Shown here piece by piece: positions 8,729-19,063 of a DNA stretch of 64,000 nt. The stretch covers positions 62,001 through 126,000 of the forward strand of contig CANFOL010000001.1 of NCBI GenBank assembly GCA_947448695.1. The letters are read 5' to 3'. The notes below the pieces were generated by a model. The model saw only the letters and a program-made list of their open reading frames with translations. It did no database searches and was not told where the DNA came from. The DNA comes from Burkholderiaceae bacterium (GTDB taxonomy: Bacteria > Pseudomonadota > Gammaproteobacteria > Burkholderiales > Burkholderiaceae). Positions within the stretch are counted from its first letter, which is position 1. Every line of letters starts with the position of its first letter. Both the position numbers and the translations under genes were made by a program.

Positions 8729-10294
8729 ATGTCAGAACTTTTAGTAAATTATGTAAGTGGACTGTGGCAATTGGGTTCTGGATCAGGAAGTACACTTTTT
8801 GATCCTGTTCTTGGAGATGAATTAGTTCGTGTTGACGCAACCGGCCTCAATTTACAAGATGCATTTCAATTTTCTCGTGAGCAGGGAGGTCGTGCCTTAC
8901 GTGCTTTGGGATACAAAGATAGGGCTGAATTATTAAAGTCGATTCTAGAAGTACTTCAAGCTAAAAAAGATTTGTATTATGAGATTTCACAAAAAAATAG
9001 TGGCACCGTCAAAAATGACTCTGCTGTTGATATTGAGGGAGCGTTATTTACTTTGGGTTATTACGCCAAATTAGGACAATCTCTCGATAATCATTATTTT
9101 TTGAAAGACGGAGATCCTGCAAGACTTGCCAAAGACCCATTATTTCAATCACAACATATTCTGACTCCAACTCCGGGAGTCGCTTTACTCATTAATGCGT
9201 TTAATTTTCCAGCATGGGGTTTGTGGGAAAAGGCTGCTCCAGCATTATTAAGCGGAGTCCCGGTAATGATCAAACCTGCTACGGCAACTGCGTGGCTAAC
9301 TCATCAGATGGTAAAAGATGTCATTGAAGCAAATATCCTACCTCCTGGTGCTTTATCTATTATTTGTGGAAGTTCGAATGGCTTACTCGACCAATTGCAG
9401 CCGTTCGATGTGGTTTCATTTACAGGATCAGCCGATACAGCAAAAATTATTCGTTCGCATCCAGCTGTTACAGAACAATCTGTCCGAGTCAATATTGAAG
9501 CTGATAGCGTGAATAGTGCCTTATTGCTTCCTCAGCAGGTGAGTGGTCCGATATTTGATCTTTTCATCAAAGAGGTTGTGCGTGAGATGACCGTTAAATC
9601 GGGTCAAAAATGTACAGCAATTCGAAGAATATTTGTTCCTGAATCTGATGTGAATGTAGTTAAAGAAGCTTTAGTTGCAAGCTTATCAAAAACAACGGTA
9701 GGGAATCCGCGGAATGAGTCCGTGCGAATGGGAGCATTGATCAGTCGTGCACAAAAGCAAACAGTTCTTGATGGCATTTCAAGATTTAAAGGATGTGCCC
9801 AACTATTTTTTGACGGTTCCTCACAGAATTTGATTGATGCTGATGACAACTCGTGTTGTGTTGCCCCTACATTATTTGGATTTGATAAAGCGAGTGATGC
9901 GATGTTAGCTAAGGATATTCATCAGACCGAGGTATTTGGACCAGTAGCAACTGTTTTGCCCTACGAGAATTTATCTCAAGCTTTAGAGATGATTGCCATG
10001 GGAGAAGGGTCTCTGGTGGCATCCGTTTACGGTGATGAAGTAGTTGAGCTTGCACAAGTAGCGGCTGATTTAGCAGCCTTCCATGGTCGATTACACATCA
10101 TCTCATCCGATGTTGGAGCAATGCATACCGGTCATGGAAATGTGATGCCTCAGTCGATTCATGGCGGACCTGGTCGAGCAGGAGGTGGAGAAGAGCTCGG
10201 GGGGTTGAGAGGTTTATCTTTTTATCATCGACGCACGGCCATTCAAGGTAGCACACAAGTGATTGAGGCGATGTTCAGTGGGAGTAATTCATGA
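8729..10294 (+). CDS. boxD: 3,4-dehydroadipyl-CoA semialdehyde dehydrogenase
   Basis: Aldehyde dehydrogenase fold (INAFNFPAWGLWEKAAPALLSGVPVMIKPATATA, SFTGSADTAKIIR, SGQKCTAIRRIFVPE) in box context. Confidence 0.9.
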   Translation: MSELLVNYVSGLWQLGSGSGSTLFDPVLGDELVRVDATGLNLQDAFQFSREQGGRALRALGYKDRAELLKSILEVLQAKKDLYYEISQKNSGTVKNDSAVDIEGALFTLGYYAKLGQSLDNHYFLKDGDPARLAKDPLFQSQHILTPTPGVALLINAFNFPAWGLWEKAAPALLSGVPVMIKPATATAWLTHQMVKDVIEANILPPGALSIICGSSNGLLDQLQPFDVVSFTGSADTAKIIRSHPAVTEQSVRVNIEADSVNSALLLPQQVSGPIFDLFIKEVVREMTVKSGQKCTAIRRIFVPESDVNVVKEALVASLSKTTVGNPRNESVRMGALISRAQKQTVLDGISRFKGCAQLFFDGSSQNLIDADDNSCCVAPTLFGFDKASDAMLAKDIHQTEVFGPVATVLPYENLSQALEMIAMGEGSLVASVYGDEVVELAQVAADLAAFHGRLHIISSDVGAMHTGHGNVMPQSIHGGPGRAGGGEELGGLRGLSFYHRRTAIQGSTQVIEAMFSGSNS

Positions 10295-11895
10295 GTCAAG
10301 TCCAACAAGATCTTGGAACTACTTTTAACTTTGCACAGTATGTGATGACTGTGAATAAGGAGAGATCAGATAAAACAGCCTTTATAGATGATGATGGATT
10401 CATCACGTATGGTGGATTGGCCGAAAAAATTGCCCAGTTTGGAACATCATTACTTAAAAGTGGTATCAAGCGTGAAGAGCGTGTTTTATTACTCATGCAT
10501 GACTGTAATGATTGGCCCGTCACTTTTTTAGGAAGTATGTATTCTGGGATCGTACCAGTTGCAGTCAATACTTTATTAACTGCACAAGATTATGCTTATA
10601 TGCTTGCGCATAGCAGAGCGCAGGTTGCGGTTATTTCTTCAGCACTCATTCCCGTATTAATTGAGTCTATCAACATTGCTGAACAAGAACATGGGCATGA
10701 GATTTTAGAAGTGATTGTTTCTCATCCAACCATTGAAAGTCGGCGTATGTTTCTTGATGCAAAGCCGGATATTGAGTGGATTGAGATGGAGGACTTTCTT
10801 AACGAAGCTGGAACCATCGTTCCTCCTGCTAAAACTCATCCAGATGATCCAGGTTTTTGGTTATATTCTTCAGGTTCAACAGGAAGACCAAAAGGGGCCT
10901 TGCATACTCACGCGAATCCTTATTGGACAGCGGAGCTTTATGGCAAGGCAGTATTAAATTTACAAGAGAGTGATATTTGTTTTTCAGCAGCAAAAATGTT
11001 TTTTGCTTATGGTCTAGGTAATGCTTTAAGTTTTCCATTAACTGTTGGGGCATCAGTTGTTTTAATGGCTGAAAGAGCCACACCTACGGCATGTTTTAAA
11101 CGCTTTACTGAATTAAAGCCAACCGTCTTTTTTGGAGCACCAACTGGTTATGGAGGCATGCTCGCTAGTCCTGAATTACCATCCAAAGACCAAGTTTCTC
11201 TAAGGATGTGTTCATCTGCTGGTGAGGCTTTGCCACAAGATTTAGGAGACCGTTGGACTCGGCATTTCGGTTGTCAGATTATTGATGGTTTAGGTTCAAC
11301 TGAAATGTTACATATTTTTATTTCTAATTCACCCAATGATGTCCGTTACGGAACTTCAGGTAAACCTGTGCGGGGCTATGAAGTGGAATTGCGCGGTGAA
11401 GATGGCCAACTTGTTCCCATTGGAGAAATAGGTGACTTATTTGTAAAAGGACCTAGTTCAGCCGTCATGTATTGGAATAATCGGACCAAATCAAGAGAAA
11501 CCTTTCAGGGGGCTTGGACTAAATCTGGTGATAAATACGTGTCTGATCAAGATGGGTACTACACCTACTCGGGGCGCAATGATGACATGATTAAAGTAAG
11601 TGGTATTTATGTGTCGCCATTTGAAGTAGAGGGTACTTTAGTTCAACATCCGGCAGTTCTTGAAACTGCCGTCATTGGTGTTGCTGATGAGGCTGGATTA
11701 GTGAAAACGAAGGCATTTGTAGTCTTGAAGCCAGGTCATCAAACAACGATTGAAGAACTACAGTTATTTGTCAAAGATAAATTAGCTCCATATAAATATC
11801 CACGCATGATTGAGTTTGTGAATGAATTGCCGAAAACAGCAACAGGCAAAATTCAACGCTTTAAGTTGCGTGAACAAGAACAATCGAAGAAATAA
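10291..11895 (+). CDS. bclA: benzoate-CoA ligase
   Basis: AMP-binding motif YSSGSTGRPKGALHTHANP; GLGSTEMLHIFISN; NELPKTATGKIQRFKLRE; box operon context. Confidence 0.92.
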   Translation: MSQVQQDLGTTFNFAQYVMTVNKERSDKTAFIDDDGFITYGGLAEKIAQFGTSLLKSGIKREERVLLLMHDCNDWPVTFLGSMYSGIVPVAVNTLLTAQDYAYMLAHSRAQVAVISSALIPVLIESINIAEQEHGHEILEVIVSHPTIESRRMFLDAKPDIEWIEMEDFLNEAGTIVPPAKTHPDDPGFWLYSSGSTGRPKGALHTHANPYWTAELYGKAVLNLQESDICFSAAKMFFAYGLGNALSFPLTVGASVVLMAERATPTACFKRFTELKPTVFFGAPTGYGGMLASPELPSKDQVSLRMCSSAGEALPQDLGDRWTRHFGCQIIDGLGSTEMLHIFISNSPNDVRYGTSGKPVRGYEVELRGEDGQLVPIGEIGDLFVKGPSSAVMYWNNRTKSRETFQGAWTKSGDKYVSDQDGYYTYSGRNDDMIKVSGIYVSPFEVEGTLVQHPAVLETAVIGVADEAGLVKTKAFVVLKPGHQTTIEELQLFVKDKLAPYKYPRMIEFVNELPKTATGKIQRFKLREQEQSKK

Positions 11896-11901
11896 TTATC
11901 T

Positions 11902-12672
11902 ATGGCTTTTATTGATATTCAATGGCGTAATCAGCCGATCAGAATCGAGTATGAATGGGTTGGTGAACCTCATTCTTCAAACACTATTCTCGTGTTTTTG
12001 CATGAAGGTTTAGGTTCGATTGCGATGTGGAAATATTTTCCAGAGAAACTTTGTCAGCAATTAGGATTAAAAGGTCTTGTGTATTCAAGGCCCGCGTATG
12101 GTCAATCGACACCTAGACCACATGATGTAAAGTGGGGCGTTGATTTTCTACATCAACAGGCGATAGAAGTCTTCCCTGAATTCATCAAAGCATTACAGAT
12201 AAACCAACCCGTTCATCTTTTGGGGCATAGCGATGGGGCTTCTATTGCCTTATTAGTAGCTGCTCTTCAACCGCATCTGGTGAATAAAGTTGCCGTGATA
12301 GCACCGCATATATTTGTCGAAGATAAAACAATTCAAAGCATTACAGAAGCTAAAGTCAATTATGAAGAAGGATCATTAAAAAAAGGACTTTCTAAGTATC
12401 ATGAAGATGTTGATTCTGCTTTTTGGGGTTGGAATGATATTTGGTTAAATCCTGATTTTTTGAGATTTAATATTACAGCTGAGCTCAAAAGGATATCCTG
12501 TCCTCTTTTAGCGATACAGGGATCAGACGACCCCTATGGGACAATGGCTCAGGTGAAAGATATTGTGAAATTTGTAAAACATGCGCGGGTAGTTGAAATA
12601 CCTAATTGTGGTCATTCTCCCCACCGCGATAGCCCTATAATACTTTCTGATACTTTAAAACAATTTGTCTAA
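11902..12672 (+). CDS. alpha/beta hydrolase in the box operon
   Basis: Nucleophile elbow GHSDGASIALLVA; C-terminal GHSPHRDSP. Confidence 0.85.
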   Translation: MAFIDIQWRNQPIRIEYEWVGEPHSSNTILVFLHEGLGSIAMWKYFPEKLCQQLGLKGLVYSRPAYGQSTPRPHDVKWGVDFLHQQAIEVFPEFIKALQINQPVHLLGHSDGASIALLVAALQPHLVNKVAVIAPHIFVEDKTIQSITEAKVNYEEGSLKKGLSKYHEDVDSAFWGWNDIWLNPDFLRFNITAELKRISCPLLAIQGSDDPYGTMAQVKDIVKFVKHARVVEIPNCGHSPHRDSPIILSDTLKQFV

Positions 12673-12719
12673 CTATTTTTCCAATTCAAACACGTGATTT
12701 TTATATAAGGAGATTTCCA

Positions 12720-13880
12720 ATGAAAGGTCTTAAATTTAGTTTAGTCGCTTTAGCGATGGTTATTCCATCAGCTTTTGCTCAAAGCCAACCTCCTCTTAAA
12801 GTTGGAATGATGTTGCCCTATAGTGGGACTTTTGCAGCCTTAGGTAATGCAATTGATAACGGTTTTCAGTTATATGTGAAAGAGCAGGGTGGGAAAATTG
12901 GTGGTCGTGAGATTACATATGTAAGAGTTGATGATGAATCTGAGCCATCAAAAGCTACAGACAATATTAATAAACTCATTAAACGAGATAACGTTGATGT
13001 CGTGATTGGGACAGTTCATTCTGGAGTTGCCATGGCAATGGCTAAAGTAGCTAAAGAAACTGGCACCACCTTAATTATTCCAAATGCTGGAGCAGATATT
13101 ATTACAGGCCCGATGTGTGCAAAAAATATTTTTAGAAGCTCTTTTTCCAATAGCCAGCCTGGCTTTGCGATGGGTGAAGTAGCCGCGAAAAAAGGTTATA
13201 AGAATGCGATGACTATTACTTGGAAATATGCTGCTGGTGAAGAATCTGTTAAAGGTTTTAAAGAAGGTTTTGAAAAAGGTGGTGGAAAGGTTACTAAAGA
13301 ATTGACACTGCCTTTCCCTGGAGTCGAGTTCCAAGCATTGTTGACGGAAGTTGCTGCTGCTAAGCCGGATGTTGTTTATTCATTTTTTGCCGGTGGTGGT
13401 GCCGTTAAATTTGTGAAAGATTATGCTGCTGCAGGCTTAAATAAATCAATTCCTTTAGTTGGCCCAGGATTTTTAACGGATGGCACTCTTGAAGCTCAAG
13501 GTGAATCTGCGCAAGGTATGTTAACTGCTCTGCATTATGGGGACAATTTAAATATTAAACGTGATAATGAATTTAGACTAGCTTATGCTAAGCAATATAG
13601 ACTGCAACCTGATGTATACGCTGTTCAAGGTTACGACGCGGCGCAAATGTTAGCAGTTGGTTTGAAAGCAACCAAAGGTGATATCTCGAAAAAAGATGAT
13701 TTTGCTAAAGCAATTCGTGCCACTAAATTTGATAGTCCACGCGGATCTTTCACTATGTCTAATGCAAATAACCCAATCCAAGACTTTTATTTAAGACAAG
13801 TGGTTGGTAAAGAAAACAAAGTGATTGGTATCGCAAGTAAGTCACTGGCTGATCCAGCTCGTGGTTGTACGATTCAGTAA
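12720..13880 (+). CDS. ABC transporter substrate-binding protein, branched-chain/aromatic acid type (probable benzoate uptake)
   Basis: Sec signal peptide MKGLKFSLVALAMVIPSAFAQ; Peripla_BP_6-like fold; followed by LivHMGF-like genes. Confidence 0.88.
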   Translation: MKGLKFSLVALAMVIPSAFAQSQPPLKVGMMLPYSGTFAALGNAIDNGFQLYVKEQGGKIGGREITYVRVDDESEPSKATDNINKLIKRDNVDVVIGTVHSGVAMAMAKVAKETGTTLIIPNAGADIITGPMCAKNIFRSSFSNSQPGFAMGEVAAKKGYKNAMTITWKYAAGEESVKGFKEGFEKGGGKVTKELTLPFPGVEFQALLTEVAAAKPDVVYSFFAGGGAVKFVKDYAAAGLNKSIPLVGPGFLTDGTLEAQGESAQGMLTALHYGDNLNIKRDNEFRLAYAKQYRLQPDVYAVQGYDAAQMLAVGLKATKGDISKKDDFAKAIRATKFDSPRGSFTMSNANNPIQDFYLRQVVGKENKVIGIASKSLADPARGCTIQ

Positions 13881-13895
13881 ATTTTTATTAGCCCA

Positions 13896-14783
13896 TTGAT
13901 GGATTTTTCGACTTTTTTAATACAAACGTTGAACTCAGTTCAATATGGGCTTTTGTTATTTTTAGTTGCTGCAGGCCTCACTCTCATTTTTGGCATCATG
14001 GGAGTGATTAATCTTGCCCACGGTAGTTTTTATATGATGGGTTCATATCTTGCCTTTGCTTTATCTCCAGTCGTCGCTAATTCTTTTGGAGGTGGCTTAA
14101 TTTCTACTTTCATCATTGGGCTTTTAATAGCTATCATCCTTGGGTACATCTTAGAGTGGCTATTCTACAGTTACTTATATGAGCGAGATCATCTTCAGCA
14201 AGTATTGATGACCTATGGATTAATTTTGGTCATCGAAGAAATTCGTAGTTTATTAGTTGGAGATGATGTCCATGGAGTACCGATTCCAGATTGGTTATCC
14301 GCGAGTATTAAGTTGAGTGAGGTCATGACCTATCCCGTCTATCGATTATTTATTTCTGGAGTTTGTATTTTGCTTGCTTTAGCTATGTTTTTAGTTTTAA
14401 GTAAAACTAAATTAGGCATGATGATTCGAGCGGGAAGCGTTAATCGCGAAATGATTCAATCTTTAGGCGTGAATATTAAATTTCTTTATCGAATTGTTTT
14501 TGCTGCAGGCATCGCAATTGCTGCATTTGCCGGGATGGTTGCTGCGCCTGTGTCCTCTGTATATCCTGGAATGGGGCAAGGAGTCCTCATCATCTGCTTT
14601 GTGATCGTGGTAATTGGTGGTATTGGTTCCATCAAAGGAGCTCTAATTGCTTCACTTCTAATTGGCTTCATTGATACGTTTGGGAAAGTCCTCTTGCCAG
14701 AAGTTGCAGGAGTGCTGGTATACGTTTTTATGGCTGTGATTTTGTTATGGAAGCCTAGTGGATTATTTAAGGCGGGTTCATGA
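13896..14783 (+). CDS. branched-chain-type ABC transporter permease (LivH-like)
   Basis: LTLIFGIMGVINLAHGSFYMMGSYLAF; multiple TM segments. Confidence 0.9.
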   Translation: MMDFSTFLIQTLNSVQYGLLLFLVAAGLTLIFGIMGVINLAHGSFYMMGSYLAFALSPVVANSFGGGLISTFIIGLLIAIILGYILEWLFYSYLYERDHLQQVLMTYGLILVIEEIRSLLVGDDVHGVPIPDWLSASIKLSEVMTYPVYRLFISGVCILLALAMFLVLSKTKLGMMIRAGSVNREMIQSLGVNIKFLYRIVFAAGIAIAAFAGMVAAPVSSVYPGMGQGVLIICFVIVVIGGIGSIKGALIASLLIGFIDTFGKVLLPEVAGVLVYVFMAVILLWKPSGLFKAGS

Positions 14784-15775
14784 ACAAATCCCAATCTTTA
14801 TTTTTAGGTATTTTATTTGTAGTATTAATTGGTTTGCCTTTCCTTGGATCTGAATATTATGTGGATTGGATGACAAAGACCCTGATTTACGGAATTTTTG
14901 CACTGAGTTTAGAACTTCTAGTTGGAACTACTGGTTTAGTTTGTTTTGGGCAAGCTGCATTTTTTGGGATTGGCGCGTATGCAGTAGTTAAGATATCTGC
15001 TGACCATGTTTCACCAGATACAGTTTATCTTTTACCGATATCGATGTTATTAGCAGGCGTCTTTGCATTATTTGTTGGCGCTTTATCCCTAAGAACTAAG
15101 GGCGTGTATTTTATTATGGTCACTTTAGCGTTTGCACAAATGGCCTATTATGTTATTCACGATACTCCAATTGGAGGTGGTACAGATGGTATATATTTAT
15201 ACAACAAACCCTCTTTGTTCGGTTGGTCAATTTCTTCCTCGATAGAGTTTTATCTCTTTACGGTGGGTTGTCTGTTTTTTGTCTTTGGTTTATTAGGACT
15301 GATAACACATTCACGATTTGGTAGAGCTCTTACCGGAATTCGTATTAACGAATTAAGAATGAGAGCCATTGGATATGAAACCTACAATTACAAACTGATT
15401 GCCTTTGTTATTTCTGGGATGATTGCTGGACTTTCAGGTTACCTATTTGCGGTAAAAGATGGATTTGTAAATCCTGAATTATTAAGTTGGCATTTATCTG
15501 GCGCAGTCTTAATCATGATTATTCTAGGTGGTTTAGGTCACATACGAGGAGCTTTTATTGGGGCTTTTGCATTTGCTCTTCTTGAAGAGTTCTTCCGGTC
15601 TGAGACTATATTTGGATCCTTTGCGAAGTATTGGCATTTAGGTTTAGGACTTTCAATTATTCTTTGCGTAGCATTTTTACCAAAGGGTTTATTTGGTATA
15701 CCGTCTATTTGGAAATCTAAATTAACTGGCACAAAGAATGTACAAAACAATTTACAACTTGAGGAAAAAGAATGA
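14780..15775 (+). CDS. branched-chain-type ABC transporter permease (LivM-like)
   Basis: LVGTTGLVCFGQAAFFGIGAYAVVK; GGLGHIRGAFIGAFAF; multiple TM segments. Confidence 0.9.
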   Translation: MNKSQSLFLGILFVVLIGLPFLGSEYYVDWMTKTLIYGIFALSLELLVGTTGLVCFGQAAFFGIGAYAVVKISADHVSPDTVYLLPISMLLAGVFALFVGALSLRTKGVYFIMVTLAFAQMAYYVIHDTPIGGGTDGIYLYNKPSLFGWSISSSIEFYLFTVGCLFFVFGLLGLITHSRFGRALTGIRINELRMRAIGYETYNYKLIAFVISGMIAGLSGYLFAVKDGFVNPELLSWHLSGAVLIMIILGGLGHIRGAFIGAFAFALLEEFFRSETIFGSFAKYWHLGLGLSIILCVAFLPKGLFGIPSIWKSKLTGTKNVQNNLQLEEKE

Positions 15776-16533
15776 CTCAAGCTCAATCGGTTATCTTCAT
15801 GCGTGGAGTTAAACTCACCAAACGTTGGGGTGGTTTAGTTGCAGTGAATGAAGTTGATATTGATTTAGCCTTAGGTCAAATTCATGCCGTTATTGGCACC
15901 AATGGCGCAGGAAAATCTACCCTGATTAATTTATTATCTGGGGAACTGCCATTAAGTTCTGGAAGCGTAGAATTACTAGGCAATGATGTTACAAAAAAAT
16001 CACAACCTGCAAGAGCCCATTTGGGACTAGGAAAAAGTTATCAACGAAATACGATTTTTCCTGAATTAACTGTGTTAGAAAACTGTCGATTATCAGCGCA
16101 ATCACGATTGCAAAAGCCATGGTATTTTTGGCAGAATGGACAGCGCTGTACGATCAGTAATCAGGCAGCACTTCAGACACTTGAAAAAACAGGTTTATCC
16201 TCAGTAATTCATCGACAAGCAGGACTTCTCTCGCATGGACAAAAACGACAATTAGAAGTTGCTATGTGTTTAGCTACTGAGCCAAAAGTACTCTTATTAG
16301 ATGAGCCATTAGCAGGAATGGGAGCTGACGAAACAGATCGTATGCTGAATTTTTTAATAAGTTTACGTGGTGATCATGCAATTATGTTGGTAGAGCATGA
16401 TATGGACGCAGTCTTTAAAGTTGCTGATGTTATTACCGTCATGGTGAATGGTTCTGTCATTACTAAAGGTTCTCCTTATGAGGTTAGAAATAATCCAGAG
16501 GTTCAAACTGCTTATTTGGGTGAGTCTATATGA
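15772..16533 (+). CDS. ABC transporter ATP-binding protein (LivG-like)
   Basis: Walker A GTNGAGKSTLINLLSG; LLSHGQKRQLEVAMCLATEPKVLLLDEPLAGM. Confidence 0.9.
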   Translation: MTQAQSVIFMRGVKLTKRWGGLVAVNEVDIDLALGQIHAVIGTNGAGKSTLINLLSGELPLSSGSVELLGNDVTKKSQPARAHLGLGKSYQRNTIFPELTVLENCRLSAQSRLQKPWYFWQNGQRCTISNQAALQTLEKTGLSSVIHRQAGLLSHGQKRQLEVAMCLATEPKVLLLDEPLAGMGADETDRMLNFLISLRGDHAIMLVEHDMDAVFKVADVITVMVNGSVITKGSPYEVRNNPEVQTAYLGESI

Positions 16534-17237
16534 ATCATTTCTTAGACGCGAAAGATATTCATGCTTGGTATGGCTCAAGTCACGTTTTACATGGTGTTGA
16601 TATACAAATTAATCCTCATGAAACAATTGGTTTATTGGGTCGAAATGGTATGGGTAAAAGCACGCTGATTCGCGCCTTGCTAGGACATGTTGAGCAACGC
16701 TCCGGCAGTATTATGATTAATGGCCATAACACTTTGGAGATGAAAGCATATCAAGTTGCAAGATTGGGTGTGGCATACGTTCCTGAAGGAAGAGGAGTTT
16801 TTCCGAATCTGACCGTTAGAGAAAATCTCATCATGTCAGCTCGACCGGGTAGTAAGGGACAATTAGATTGGACTCTAGATCGTGTATTAACCACTTTCCC
16901 ACGTTTAGCCGAACGAATTCATCATCTAGGGGAGCAACTCTCGGGTGGAGAACAACAAATGTTATCGATTAGCCGTGCTTTAATGACACACCCTGATTTA
17001 TTAATTTTGGATGAGGCTACAGAGGGTTTGGCACCATTGATTGTTGCTGAAATTTGGCGCGTGATTCAAGATATTCGGCAGGCGGGTATTGCTACCTTGA
17101 TTGTGGATCGTGATTGGCGTAAGGTTCTCCACCACACAGATCGAGCAATTGTTCTACAAAAAGGGCAGGTAGTCCTGTCAGGTCATTCTTCAGAAATAGT
17201 CAATCATCCTGAACTGATGAATTACTTAGGCGTTTAA
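16530..17237 (+). CDS. ABC transporter ATP-binding protein (LivF-like)
   Basis: Walker A GRNGMGKSTLIRALLG; QLSGGEQQMLSISRALMTHPDLLILDEATEGLAP. Confidence 0.9.
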   Translation: MNHFLDAKDIHAWYGSSHVLHGVDIQINPHETIGLLGRNGMGKSTLIRALLGHVEQRSGSIMINGHNTLEMKAYQVARLGVAYVPEGRGVFPNLTVRENLIMSARPGSKGQLDWTLDRVLTTFPRLAERIHHLGEQLSGGEQQMLSISRALMTHPDLLILDEATEGLAPLIVAEIWRVIQDIRQAGIATLIVDRDWRKVLHHTDRAIVLQKGQVVLSGHSSEIVNHPELMNYLGV

Positions 17238-17701
17238 ATTGGGTAAATGATGGAGTTCGGAATCATTTCTGAATCATAGATGCATAGTCTAGAACGTATT
17301 TTTAAACCGTTTTGTGTGATTTGTAGTTCATCGATATAACGACCCACATTAAATACCGTGGTTTCTTGGCTGAGTTTGGTTCTAAATACAGAATAATTTG
17401 ATTCACAAAAAATAACATTGTTATCCACTTTGTGGATGAGTGGCATACCAATAATATGGCGTTGATAATAGGGGTCATGAAACAAGGTCTCGGAGATTCC
17501 ATAGGCACGATCTTTCAGCATTCCCTTGGAGAGCATCGCTAAAGTGCAAAGCGGAAATCCTCTGTCGAAGTTTTCTCTAGGTTGTATTTTGTAGATACAA
17601 TCCTCAACAAAAAGATCAACCCATTGATCCCATTTTTTTTCATCAACAATGTGAGCGTAAAGGGCATTTAGATGAATCACTTGTTGAACATGGTCATCCA
17701 T
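17234..17701 (-). CDS. aromatic-ring-hydroxylating dioxygenase beta subunit (NTF2-like)
   Basis: LNALYAHIVDEKKWDQWVDLFVEDCIYKI; immediately downstream of the Rieske alpha subunit. Confidence 0.85.
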   Translation of the reverse strand: MDDHVQQVIHLNALYAHIVDEKKWDQWVDLFVEDCIYKIQPRENFDRGFPLCTLAMLSKGMLKDRAYGISETLFHDPYYQRHIIGMPLIHKVDNNVIFCESNYSVFRTKLSQETTVFNVGRYIDELQITQNGLKIRSRLCIYDSEMIPNSIIYPI

Positions 17702-17703
17702 CG

Positions 17704-18963
17704 TTAAATCTCCATCACTTTACGCCAATAGTTGTACATTCCACGAATCAAAGTTTCGGTGACCATATGCTCGGTATTTTCAACTTCAACACCACCGAGT
17801 TCTGCAATCACTTGGTGTGACGGTTTTTGTTCAAAGCCCATTTGAGAAAGTTCAATTACTTCCCCATCGTCAGCAGAAACAAAGCCGGCTGGACCAAATA
17901 AATTAGCCTGAATTAAACGGCGTTCGGTCATTTCGGGAGTGTCATTTGCAAAACCAAAATGGGTCCAAACAAAATCAAAAGATCCATTCCCATTGGGTTG
18001 AATATGCCTTGTAGAAACACTATTGACCTGTTGTTGAATAATGACTGATGGGAAAATCGTCAGCATGACCGCTGTTGGTCCGTTCCACCAATCTTCTTGG
18101 ACAATATCAATCAATCTTTTATCATTGATTTCCATAGCATCTTTAAAACTAGTAACACCGGCGGTTACTTCTTGAGACTTTACGCCGGCATTACCTCGTG
18201 TTGAGATCATTGCAGCATGACGAAAATGACGATCCATACGCAGTTTTGATTCATTATCGGCACGCCATAGGCCATAAGTAATAAACCAAGTATGCAGTAA
18301 ACCCGGATGGTAAGGGTCTTTAATGTTTTCTTGCATCAACTTCCAGTTACCTGGAATGCGTTGTCTGTTATAGCCCAGTATAGTTAATTCACGACCATCA
18401 AACAAACGATCGAAGTATTGCAACATATCAGGACCTAAATAGTCCTTGAGTGATTCTACGGAGTGATCAAAGGAAGCAAAGATAACACCACCGCGAGAAG
18501 AGACTTTCAGGCGATTAAGACTGTGGTCAGCTGGACTAAAATCTTTCGGCATTCCCCCTTGGATTTGCCCATCTTTTTTCACACCTCGGCGAAACGGAAC
18601 ACCTTGTAAGTCACCCTTTAAGCTATAGTTCCATTGATGGTAAGGGCAAACGAATTCTTTTTTATTACCATGTCTTTCACGGCAAAACTGCATGCCACGA
18701 TGGGCGCAGACATTTTCAAGAACGTGGATAACACCCTCAAGATCTCTAGAGACGATGACAGATCGCTCACCAATGACAGTGCGTTTGAAATCTCCGGCAT
18801 TCGGAATCTCAGCTTCTAACCCAACGTAACACCAATGCTGGTTATAAAAAAGGCGATCTAACTCTTTTTTGTATATATCTTTATCAGTGTAGGCCCAAAA
18901 AGGGATTCTACTAGAGCCAGATTCTAGCCAATGATGATCGGTTGGAAAGGTCGTATTTGTCAT
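17704..18963 (-). CDS. Rieske aromatic-ring-hydroxylating dioxygenase alpha subunit (TphA2/AndAc/NagG-like group)
   Basis: Rieske motif CAHRGMQFCRERHGNKKEFVCPYHQWNYSLKGDL; mononuclear Fe site ENIKDPYHPGLLH. Confidence 0.92.
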   Translation of the reverse strand: MTNTTFPTDHHWLESGSSRIPFWAYTDKDIYKKELDRLFYNQHWCYVGLEAEIPNAGDFKRTVIGERSVIVSRDLEGVIHVLENVCAHRGMQFCRERHGNKKEFVCPYHQWNYSLKGDLQGVPFRRGVKKDGQIQGGMPKDFSPADHSLNRLKVSSRGGVIFASFDHSVESLKDYLGPDMLQYFDRLFDGRELTILGYNRQRIPGNWKLMQENIKDPYHPGLLHTWFITYGLWRADNESKLRMDRHFRHAAMISTRGNAGVKSQEVTAGVTSFKDAMEINDKRLIDIVQEDWWNGPTAVMLTIFPSVIIQQQVNSVSTRHIQPNGNGSFDFVWTHFGFANDTPEMTERRLIQANLFGPAGFVSADDGEVIELSQMGFEQKPSHQVIAELGGVEVENTEHMVTETLIRGMYNYWRKVMEI

Positions 18964-19063
18964 GACGGAATTGCCCTAGAAAGATTAATTGTACTGAAAC
19001 TAAATCGAACTTTAGAAATTCGATTATTCTATACAGCTATGACTATAAATTAGAGAAATATAG

